Positions 55,363-64,000 of a stretch of 64,000 bases of DNA are shown piece by piece. Origin of the DNA: Campanula takesimana (Eukaryota; Streptophyta; Magnoliopsida; Asterales; Campanulaceae); the NCBI GenBank assembly GCA_026119855.1, contig JAOWBW010001456.1, positions 186,001-250,000 of the forward strand, written 5' to 3'. Each line of letters opens with the position of its first letter. Position 1 is the stretch's first letter. The position numbers were made by a program, and so were the translations under genes. Under the pieces are notes generated by a model, which did no database searches, had not been told where the DNA came from, and saw nothing but the letters and a program-made list of their open reading frames with translations.

Positions 55363-56233
55363 AGTCTCCCAAGAACACCTATATCCGTTTCATAGAATAG
55401 ACGTGTCGATCTATGACTCATGGGGCATAACCTGCCATGTGGCAATCACCCATTGGCCATTTTTTTTCGAGTTTTTTTTTTTTTTTTTTCAGCTTTTCCG
55501 TCGTTTACCAAAAGTAATAGTTACCATAACGTAATGTAATGACTGTATACATATAAAGTAACATTGTTCATAAGTAAACGTAACACCTGTTTTACAAAAA
55601 CTCGTTTTACCCATTTTTTCAAATGTAATACTAACTATAATTACGTGTAACCCAAACAATATCTAAATGTAATTATCATTTATACTGAAATGTAATAGTG
55701 CTTTTGCAAAAATGTAAAATATTGTGTTTTGATTTAATTGAAAGAAAGTAACATTTGAAAAGTAACAACTCATATACATGAATGTAATTGTTTGTACAAG
55801 TAAATGTAACACTTTAATAAAAGAAATTATAACATATTTTTATAGATAATGTAATACTTTTACATGTAATACTAATCAAATGTTTTTAGCTCTAAAAATG
55901 TAAATGGTTGAATTATTACTTTTTCGATACATATGTGTTACAATTATGTATAAACACTGTTACATATAAGTAGCACGTTCGTTACATTTTAGTTGTAATA
56001 AGTATTACTTTTGGCAAACGAAGAAAACATATAAAAAAAAAAGCACTGTTACTTTTCTGTATATATGTATTACTTTTATGTATACAAATTGTTACATATA
56101 AGTAACACGTTTGTTACATTTAGTTATAGTAACTATTACTTTTGACAAAAAAAATGGCTTGTGGGTCATGAATCCGGGTCATGGGTCAAAAATGACCCGT
56201 CTCTACTATGAGACGGGTCATGATGTTCTCATA
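55363..56233. mobile_element. Foldback-type MITE, TTAC/GTAA-rich
   Basis: The two ends align inversely over about 150 bp with gaps: CCGTTTCATAGAATAGACG against CCGTCTCATAGTAGAGACG, GGCCATTTTTTTT against its inverse, and CAAAAGTAATAGTTACCATA against CAAAAGTAATAGTTACTATA. The middle is full of GTAACA/TGTTAC motifs. Exact ends and target duplication are uncertain. Confidence 0.55.
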
Positions 56234-56365
56234 CAGTTTTTTGTCTTTTTTTTATATGACCTAAGTGTCGGTGCTTGCGTCCTCAAATTTATTATGCGTT
56301 TATACTGCATAGCACCTCAATTGTTTGATGACCCAAATTTCATTTTTAACAAAATGCATGGTTAT

Positions 56366-56472
56366 GTCTCCAAATGAGTGGCTCAGTGGTAAAGTCAAGC
56401 CTCACCCTCGGTGGGCGTTAGGGTTCGATCCCTCTCCTCGCCTCCTTCTAGCGTGGACATCGTCAAAAAAAT
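56366..56472 (+). mobile_element. tRNA-derived SINE
   Basis: A-box GTGGCTCAGTGG (56378-56389) and B-box GGTTCGATCCC (56422-56432), about 33 nt apart as in RNA polymerase III type-2 promoters, with an A-rich end. It is flanked by ATGCATGGTTAT (56354-56365) and ATGCACGGTTAT (56473-56484), a 12-bp target duplication with one mismatch. At about 107 bp it is short for a plant SINE, so it may lack its 3' body. Confidence 0.75.
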
Positions 56473-56484
56473 ATGCACGGTTAT

Positions 56485-56875
56485 TGTTGATGAAACGATG
56501 TTAAGAGGCAATTAAACTCTTAACGAGTTCATCTAGCAGTCTGAATTGAATTGTTTGTGTATAGTCCGACTATACAAACTCACAAGATAGATGAATCTTT
56601 TGGAGTCTTGTGTGATTTAACATAACAAATGGTTCAATTCAAATCAATTCATTTTGATTGCTGTAAAAACTGTAAAAAATTATTTATGCCTGAGGTTTCA
56701 ACTTTCAAGCATTACATAGAATGTGTTGAATGTCAATACACTTTCAATTGAGAGTACAATCTATATACCAATCTACATTAAACCCTAAAGATTTAATGGC
56801 CCGTGAACCTTTTGTACTACTTCCTCCCTCCAGAAGTACATTGTTTTAAAGTTTATTCACACATATTAAAAAATA
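56485..56875. other. Intergenic stretch with a MITE-like phrase
   Basis: ACTTCCTCCCTCCAGAAGTA at 56819 resembles a Stowaway-type end, but no partner was found. Nothing else recognised. Confidence 0.4.
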
Positions 56876-57126
56876 TTCCCTCTGTCCCAGAATGATAGTC
56901 TCCCTATTTTTATGGGTTTTACGAAAGAACTTTGAATAATAATTAAGGTTACTTTTAATTATTGTAATGAAATTTTTGAAATTGTTCTTGATACACCATT
57001 ATAAATACTATTAATATCAATTTTTAGATTCACATTAACATAATTATAAGTAGTATTTATAACTGCTCGAAGTTCCCTCGTAGTAACAACGAAAAAATGT
57101 GGACTATCTTTTTGGGACGGAGGGAG
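56876..57126. mobile_element. Stowaway-like MITE
   Basis: 251 bp between TA dinucleotides; ends TTCCCTCTGTCCCAGAATGA and the inverse ATCTTTTTGGGACGGAGGGAG. Subterminal GAAAGAACTTTGAATAATAA matches its inverse partner only in part. Confidence 0.85.
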
Positions 57127-57128
57127 TA

Positions 57129-57842
57129 TAATTAATACATGTATAATAAACTAAATTACCATTTGAATATTTCAAGTACCACGATAAGAAATGCTTTTAC
57201 TACATAGTAATCATAAATGTCAGTATAATTGGAAAATAAAGATAAAAATTCTTAACTAATATCAAAATAATAAGTATTTTTAAACAAATTTTAACTCTTT
57301 AAACAACAACTATATTTGGGGGCAGATTTTTCTCTTTAATTTACTAAATTCACACCTGCAGAATCTACTTTTATGATGAATTAAGGACATTGGTCACATG
57401 ATCACTCATTTAATTGCAAAAGGACCACCAACCTACTACTTGTAGTACATTATTGGGTCACATGATTTTGGAGCCCAATTAAATAAAGATAAAGAATAGA
57501 AGCCCAAACTTTGGTCTTACATTTATTTCAATCCCTACACCTTAATGGCCAATTTCAGTACCTTTAAAAATACACCATAAATGAACAATTTAAACTTTAA
57601 AGGGCATTAATAGTTTCAGCTACTTTCTCACCTTCCTTTGTAACTTAACCATTAGGAACCACCAAAGTTTCGAGTCCAAATCCTCTGTATCACTTTGTGT
57701 GCCACAAGTGATTTAATGGCTCACAGTTATTGAGATTGGCATTATTGTAATATTATGCAAGCATGTGAACGGTTGGATCACAAGTGATACATGGAGTGGC
57801 ACACAAAAGTGCTACAGGAGATCTCAACTCCAAAGTTTCATA
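57129..57842. other. Intergenic stretch, no recognised feature
   Basis: AT-rich with no ORF of note. TCACAAGTGAT-like phrases recur near 57705 and 57780. Confidence 0.4.
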
Positions 57843-57969
57843 CTCCCCCGGTTGGAATATACATGTTGTTTTAAACTTTTCAACATATATTAAAAATTGC
57901 AATTAATACATATTGAAAAGACTTACGTGCCCTAACAGAATCCAATTTACTACGCATTTTAAATGCATA

Positions 57970-58455
57970 CTCCCTCCGTCCCACCCGAATTAGGATTTTT
58001 GGGTTGGGCACGAGAATTAAGAAAAAAATGTTAGTAGAGTTGGTGTTGTGAGTATGAAAAGTAAAGTAGGAGAGAGAAAGTGGGGTAAAGAATAATGAGT
58101 GGAAAGTTGTTGTGAGTGTGAACGTGTGTCTCATTAAATAAAACACTTCCATTTTTGGGTTGTCCTAATTCGAATGGGATTTTGAACCGCTGCACCCATG
58201 AGTTAGCTTCACCCCATGGTGGAGATTGAAGCCACCTCATTTTAGCTACACCCAACGGTTGAGATGTGGCCGAGCTCGGTGGGACCCACAAAAATTGAAA
58301 TCATCCTAGCCGCACAGATGATGAGTGTGTGTATGTGGCCTTGATCGGAGCCGTTGGGTGGAAGGGTGGAGCTAACTATGTGGAGCGGATCCGGGTCCAT
58401 TCGAATGGGACACCCAAAATAGAAATTTGTCTTAATTCGAATGAGACAGAGGGAG
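57970..58455. mobile_element. Inner Stowaway-like MITE
   Basis: Begins CTCCCTCCGTCCCACCCGAA and ends with a decayed inverse (AATTCGAATGAGACAGAGGGAG). Its 5' body (GGCACGAGAATTAAGAA, GTTGTGAGTATGAAAAGTAA) is shared with the MITEs at 14335 and 59929. It is itself split by an insert at 58180-58398. Confidence 0.75.
58180..58398. mobile_element. Third-level MITE, MULE-like
   Basis: GC-rich 219-bp insert flanked by ATTCGAATGGGA on both sides (58168-58179, 58399-58410). Its ends pair inversely: AACCGCTGCACCCATGAGTTAGCTTCACC against GATCCGCTCCACATAGTTAGCTCCACC, each with a few mismatches. Target length and ends suggest a Mutator-derived MITE. Confidence 0.65.
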
Positions 58456-58603
58456 GGATTATATAATAGATAGATCATAATTAATGAATAAGGCTATAAT
58501 AATAGTTAAACAAGACAAAATATTTCTTGGAAATTGTAAAACGTAAAGTATTTTGGAACAAAAATTAACTCCTAAAACATCATGTATTTTGAAACGGAGG
58601 GAG

Positions 58604-59545
58604 TAACAGCTAAATCCTTCTACTTTCCAAAACAATAACCATAATTCTGTTTTATCCATAACGAATGAGATGGGTGTTGGATGATAGATGTTAATTATCC
58701 GTCCAAAATCTAACATAATTCTGTTACGGGCATCAAATTGATACGCAAATGAAAGACTAAGCCTAAAATGAGAAAAAATAAAGTGCAGGCTCCCAAAACC
58801 GGGCGGTGGTATAAAATGAAATTAACCCATAAATGAACCAAGCATATAAATGTTTAATTTTTGAATGGGAAACTTTTTATTATAAACATGTACATTTTAT
58901 CAGTTCAAAGATGAGTTTTATCCATATCTAAACAACTAGTAGTGCTCAGGTCTTCTAATTCTCTTTAGCATATTTTTGATAATATGTTAACAAATTGATG
59001 TCAGCCACTGATGTGAATTTTATCTATTTTTTCTCTTTTCCAATTTTCATTGCCACTTATTTCTTCTTAGCTCACTTTTTTTTTCTTCCTCTCTCTCTCT
59101 CTCTCTCTCACCTCTTTTTATCGACGATCCTCCCAAATCATTTCGAGACTAAAGCTTTCTTTTTCTCCTTCACTTCTTATTCACTATTGCACGGCATCTT
59201 CCCAATCCAAAAACCTTCTTTTTATTACCCCCTCTGTCCAAAAATGAATGACATTTTCTGATGATTCGAGAGAACTCTGAAAAGATTGACTTTTTTCATA
59301 AATATTCTTGCTAACCGCTTTCACAAATGTTAGTTTTGAAGGTATAAAATGAATTTTGAAAAAAAAGAAAATGGTAAAAAATCATTTAGGGACACGTTTT
59401 GGATAAAAAAAGGTCATCCATTTATGGTTCTTCTTGGTTACTCTATCTGTGGTTCACCACTAACACATCTTAAAATTATAGAAATAAGTCAAAATAAGGC
59501 GGAAACTTACCATTTCAAATATATATGTAAATGAATCTGTATACA
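58604..59545. other. 3' flank of the PTAC13-like gene
   Basis: Contains a (CT)n tract near 59090-59110 and a single Stowaway-like end TACCCCCTCTGTCCAAAAAT at 59226. No gene recognised. Confidence 0.45.
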
Positions 59546-60791
59546 TCAGTTCGTTTCTGCTACAATTTCATTAGCTTGTAGATCTGCTAAAATCTCCTTG
59601 CCGAACACAGTAAATCGAACAGTTGCCTGCAAGATGATTAAAAAAAAATGTAACTCAAGTTTCCAGAAGAACAAAAAATGCATGACTAATCAGCTAAAGG
59701 GAAGACGTTTACTTAATAAAGGGAGTTAACTTATCATCCACGATATTTGATATTTGAAGGTAGTAATAATTATCTCAGAGCCATCACTTGGAAAAAAAAA
59801 ATTAACTTAGGGTACAATGGGAAACAGAATGGTTAATGTTTATTGGATATCTAAGTGGCCTAAAAGTTGAGACGGCTTAAAAATGCGGCTAGCCAATACA
59901 AATCAAATTAAGGGCATACTCCGTACGATAACAAAGTGCACAATTCTGGGTGTGCACGAGAATTAAGGAGGGAATAGTAGTGGGTAGTTGTTGTGAGTAT
60001 GAAAAATGAGATAGGAAAGAGAAAGTGAGGGTAGGGAATAGTAGTAGATAACTGCTGTAAGTATGACAAGTGGGTCCCATTGAATAAAGAAATATATAAA
60101 TTTCAATTTGAGAAAAGTGTGACTTATCAATGGACGCTCAAAATGGAGATTTGTGCACATTGTAATAGGAAGGAGGGAGTTTTTAAGAAGAGCTCCGATG
60201 GAAGCTTAAGGGTTGGCCCACTAGTAAACCCAGGTTTCAAACCTAAGTTCTCAAATTCAATCTCTTCCAAAAATACCGATACCTCATTAGAAGAGAAGAC
60301 AAAATTCTATAGCTCTTTGGACTAATGAAAATTGAAACTAATCATCTTTAAAGTTCATACGTGAAAATAGAGAGCATACCATTCCCTTTTTACGATCTAG
60401 CTTCTTGATAATGCCAGAAAAGTCTGAAAATGACCCAGATGTAATTCGAATACTTGATCCTAAGACCAGGGACTTATCAAGTCCTCCCTTTGATGACTTC
60501 AACGCCTTTCTGGATTGCTTTTTTGTTTTCGAAGTAGCCATTAGTTCCTTCGAACCCACATGGTTTGAGTCCGTAACTCCTTCCTTTTGATTCTCTTCTT
60601 CGTAATCTCTATCAGCTTTTTCCTGCTCTTCTTTTGCTTGTCGAAAAACTGCCTCCATGTCTTCCACCGACAGTGGCCTAGGTCTGTTGACCTGCCTTGT
60701 TCTGTTCAAAGACAAGCCTGCATGTTAAGTTACAGCTCTAACTATGTCAAATATGTGTGAATGTAGGTATATATGTGTGTATATATAAGTA

Positions 60792-60851
<60 letters not shown>

Positions 60852-62852
60852 ACATACACACATATATGCATGTGTGTGTGTGTATGTCTAAATATATGGC
60901 TCTAACTATGTCAAATGTGTGGGCGAATCTGAAGAGGGAACTTCTTACACAGAACTTCCAACCTTTGATCCAACAAAGCCACCCACCCCATCACATTCTC
61001 GTATAGAGTCGTGCACTTGCTTGTTTAGTACACAGTTCAAAAACATACATCCAGCGAAGATAGGCTTTGGTTTGATTGAGATTGTCCCGTTCTTCAATTT
61101 CCTTTTCGCCTGAATGGATGGAGCATAAACCTGGGGAAGACCTTGAAGTTTTAGGTACTATGTAGCCTTATGGGTAAATATCTATCATGTGTGACAATCA
61201 GTTTTGAGATATAAAGTATGCTCTAATTTTTTTCAGATCAATTTTCGTACAATTGACTTATTCTTGATCTAATATGCATAGCTTAAATCTATCTAGTTGT
61301 ATAATGGTCTTCTGAGATATTATCTATTCGATTTCTTTTTTAGCGATTGCAGTATTCAATGAACAAATGAACGTTATAAAAAGTGTGCAAGAACAAAACG
61401 AGTTGTAGTGCTGTGTGGTACAACCATAGAGCAACATGGAGTACTATATAACACCAAATGCCTTGTGTGATAAAGATTACATTTCTCAGAGTCCGTTTCA
61501 TGAAACTGCAGCATTACATACACTTCATACAAGCTCATGAGGTAAGACAATTGCCTCCAATATCAAATTCAACTAAATTCACAAGTAGCCAATGAGCCTT
61601 GGCTTAGATGGCATAGGCCCTTTCCCTTGGGAAGCTCGTTCAATTCCTTCTTCCCCTATGTTGTAAACAGAAAAGTCTGAACTTGGCACAAAAAAAGGGC
61701 ACTAAATTCACAAGTACAATGTGATACCCGAGCCCACATTAGGTCTAGCTGGGCTCAAATCAAGGAACCTTTGCTCAAGATTAGCTTCATTGCTTCATAA
61801 TAAACGATCCAATGCTTGAGCAAAGCTTGAGCCAAGGGTAAATCTTTTTACATAAATCAAGTGAAGTAGACACAATCATATGATATTATGTGATTACCAA
61901 GCTCACTCGAAGCTGCGTTTATGAAAAGCGTGTGACTTGAACTTGACTTGAATTCAACAAAGGTCAAGTTGAACTTTAAATGAGCACCGATTGGCCAACT
62001 TGGTCCAATAAGCATCCCCAACCATCCCAATCATTATTCCAAACGAACACTCTACCAAATATAAATGCCCTATACCAACACCGCTTCCAATGATCAATTT
62101 GGTAATCGAAATTCATTGAAGAGATTTCGAACCATTTTCACACAATTGTGGAAGGGAGCAAAACATTACTCTATAACTATCTACAAGTTCTACACAACAT
62201 TCAACATTTTCTCCTCCCCCCCCCCCCCCACCAAGAAAATTCGAGATCAAAAAAGGTCTAATTCAACAAGTTTCCCAGTTTTGTCCAATATACGAGCAAA
62301 ATATTAATGCATAAAATCAGAAACTATAAAAATCAGATGTTTTAATAGCTCAATTGGGACCTAAAGTGCAACCGCAATCACAAATTGAAACATATATAAC
62401 AGCTCAATTGACAACATCAATTATACCTTGAACTCCAAATCGGGGAAATTTTTAACCAATGAAGTAGCCACTCGTTTAATAGTTTCTTGATACAGAGGCC
62501 TGGAAACCTTGAGCCCATACCATTGAGCACCCAAATCAGCAAGATTGTCGAGATTCATCTCCTCCTTCCTAGTCTTGAACAACCTCCTGGGAACTTTCGT
62601 CTTAATTAGCTTTTCTTGAACTTCTTGCTTCCAATTGTACGCGGGTTTGCTCTCTCGGCTCTCTTTCCGCAGCTGCCTTCTTTCCCTGGCTGAGAGTGTG
62701 CTTTCGTCGACGGAGTAGAGAGTTGAGCGGGGAATCGAGGTGGGTTTGGCGGCCGCCGTGGAGGGAGGAGAGAGAAAGGGAGAGGGTTTTAGAGCGAGAA
62801 AGTGTGGTCGGCAAGGACTCCATTGATGAAGCAGCAGACCTTGCTTCATCAT
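59546..62852 (-). CDS. PTAC13: NusG-like plastid transcription protein (PTAC13-like), four exons
   Basis: Exons 62427-62852, 60949-61130, 60380-60701 and 59546-59626, all GT-AG, join in frame to 336 aa. Residues 1 to about 45 are rich in Ser, Pro, Thr and basic residues, as in a chloroplast transit peptide. The NGN domain spans about 109-205 (QWYGLKVSRPLYQETIKRVA, FKVYAPSIQAKRKLKNG, PKPIFAGCMFLNCVLNK, ECDGVGGFVGSKVG). A charged linker follows, then a KOW motif at about 280-315 (SSIRITSGSFSDFSGIIKKL, MATVRFTVFGKE). NusG proteins bind bacterial-type RNA polymerase; PTAC13 was found in the plastid transcriptionally active chromosome. The match to PTAC13 is by recollection of its architecture and length. 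The typical PGCVF of the NGN core is AGCMF here. Exon 3 uses the acceptor at 60702-60703 because earlier AGs give a stop. Intron 3 holds a MITE and intron 2 a (TA)n tract. Confidence 0.85.
59929..60179. mobile_element. Stowaway-like MITE in PTAC13 intron 3
   Basis: Ends CTCCGTACGATAACAAAGTG and the inverse of CTCCCTCCTTCCTATTACAA, with GTGCACAA at matching depth on both sides; 251 bp. Body phrases are shared with the MITEs at 14335 and 57970. Confidence 0.8.
60796..60847. repeat. (TA)n microsatellite in PTAC13 intron 2
   Basis: About 26 TA units, flanked by TATATG/TGTGTG sequence; the intron is only 247 bp. Confidence 0.9.
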
Positions 62853-63239
62853 TTTTGCAGGTGTTTTGCCCCTGTAAACGTTATCTCAACGACAATTGAA
62901 AGCGCTCACCGCTCTCTTGGATAGTCGGATTCCTGAACGCAAAAGGGTTTTTGGATAAGTTGTGGGCAGAATGGTCTTTCGCCTCATGCTAGTATTGGTG
63001 TTTTTTTTTTTTTTCTTTTCAAAATACCAATCTGTAAATAAAAAGGGGCATTAACCATATAGTCCCTTTAGGAAGCCTATATTACATCTTAAGATAAGGA
63101 ATATTTTAACTAACCATATATTCCCTAACTTACATCTTCCTCAATATTTTACTAAGTACACCTCCTCAACATTTTACTTTCACTATCACCTTAGGCTACA
63201 CCTCACCTTCTCCTGTCAACAACTCCGGCGGCTACCATT
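62853..63239 (-). promoter_or_regulatory. Upstream region of the PTAC13-like gene
   Basis: The first 390 bp upstream of the ATG, holding a T-run (63000-63014) and no other gene. No TATA box or known element could be assigned with confidence. Confidence 0.35.
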
Positions 63240-63299
63240 TCCGGCAACCACCATCTCCGGCGACCACTTCGACACAATTTTTTTTTTTATAGCTTCAGT

Positions 63300-64000
63300 G
63301 ACCTTCCAGCGACCAAACAGTTGAGAACTTATCAGTAAGTTCTCAGTTATCAACTAAACTACTAAGAACACGACCAACTCCGGCAACCACTAACTCCGGC
63401 AACCAAACAGTTGAGAACTTATCAGTAAGTTCTCAGTTATCAACTAAACTACTAAAAACACAATCAACTCCGGCAACCACTAACTCCGGCGACCAAACAG
63501 TTGAGAATTTGTCAGTAAGTTCTCAGTTATCAACTAAACTACTAAGAACACGATCAACCCCGACAACCACTAAATCCGGAGACCAATTCTGACGACCAAG
63601 CAGTTGAGAATTTATCAGTAAATTCTCAGTTATCAACAAAACTACTAAGAACACAATCAACTCCGATGACCAAAACAACTGAGAACTTATCAGTAAGTTC
63701 TCAGTAATCAACAAAACTAATAAGAACACGATCAACTCCGATGACCAAAACAACTGAGAACTTATCAGTAAGTTCTCAATTGTCAAATAAACTACTAAGA
63801 ACACGATCAACTCCGACGATCAAAACAACTGAGAACTTATCAGTTAGTTCTCAGTTGTCAAATAAACTACTCAGAACACGATCAATTCCGGCGACCACCA
63901 ACTCCGACGACCAACTACGGAGACCAAACAACTGAGAACTTATTAGTAAGTTCTCAGTTGTCAAATAAACTAATAAGAACACGACCAACTCGGGCCCACT
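63300..64000. repeat. Tandem array with a built-in hairpin, running off the window
   Basis: Eight units of about 75 to 105 bp. Each has CAGTTGAGAACTTATCAG-TAAGTTCTCAGTTATCAA, then ACTACTAAGAACACGATCAACTCCG and a variable number of CCGGCGACCA blocks. ACTGAGAACTTA and TAAGTTCTCAGT form a 12-bp hairpin around TCAG. The 75-bp units keep an open frame in both directions, which is a length effect. Confidence 0.9.

Larger units (their letters stand above)
57843..58603. mobile_element. Stowaway-like MITE carrying two further nested MITEs
   Basis: Outer ends CTCCCCCGGTTGGAATATAC and the inverse of CTCCCTCCGTTTCAAAATAC, each next to TA. Continuing phrases ATGTTGTTTTAAACT / ATGATGTTTTAGGAGTT also pair. 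The inner MITE is at 57970-58455. Confidence 0.75.

Noticed and set aside
59226..59530. Possible complete MITE starting ACCCCCTCTGTCC
   Set aside because: Only one end resembles Stowaway; no inverted partner was found.
63523..63935. Repeat protein genes on both strands in the tandem array
   Set aside because: A 75-bp unit is a multiple of three and keeps frames open by chance; both strands are open and no domain is seen.

Overview
The window is nuclear DNA of a flowering plant, most likely a eudicot. It has a PPR gene, a chloroplast NusG-like gene with introns, plant-type Copia and Gypsy retrotransposons, Stowaway-like MITEs, a tRNA-derived SINE and a FAR1-type Mutator element. Ordinary host genes are few: a PPR gene (1917-4062, +), a small three-helix membrane protein (13400-13738, +), a broken paralogue of it on the - strand (31303-41446, split by a retrotransposon), and a PTAC13-like gene of four coding exons (59546-62852, -). 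Most of the rest is transposon in transposon.

Layout: 1-1067, a miniature LTR retrotransposon (TRIM-like). 1917-5545, the PPR gene and a decayed tandem copy of its 3' half. 6045-12396, a complete but disabled Copia element with TSD CTCCC. 13400-13738, the small membrane protein. 14335-22255, a Stowaway-like MITE split by a 7.6-kb LTR element without coding capacity (14581-22222, TSD AAATA). 22497-31190, an 8.7-kb Mutator-like element (MULE) bounded by the 9-bp repeat ATTCTCAGT. 31502-41287, a 9.8-kb Gypsy element (TSD CCACC) inside the paralogue of the small membrane gene. 42135-43921, a non-autonomous MULE-like element with TIRs of about 190 bp. 45031-53275, a MITE split by a second, older Gypsy copy, with a 100-N assembly gap in its left LTR. 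54.4-58.6 kb, several MITEs, a foldback element and a SINE. 59.5-62.9 kb, PTAC13. 63.3-64.0 kb, a tandem array whose unit holds a perfect hairpin.

The most interesting object is the MULE. Splice sites can be read directly. They give one gene of four exons that fuses a FAR1/MULE transposase with a SWIM finger to an Arg-Gly linker and an OTU-type cysteine protease (943 aa). A second gene of six exons encodes a plant-mobile-domain (MAIN-like) protein with a very acidic N-terminal region and one apparent 1-nt frameshift. Six clusters of nested palindromes built on a CTCGTGTA/TACACGAG core lie only in the non-coding parts of this element: three introns, the transposase promoter, the intergenic region and the left subterminal region. 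I saw this motif nowhere else in the window.

Removing the insertions in order brings the small membrane gene and its paralogue to within roughly 1 kb of each other, tail to tail. The locus was therefore an inverted gene pair that has grown by more than 25 kb of transposons. All functional calls are from sequence reading; no database search or alignment program was run.
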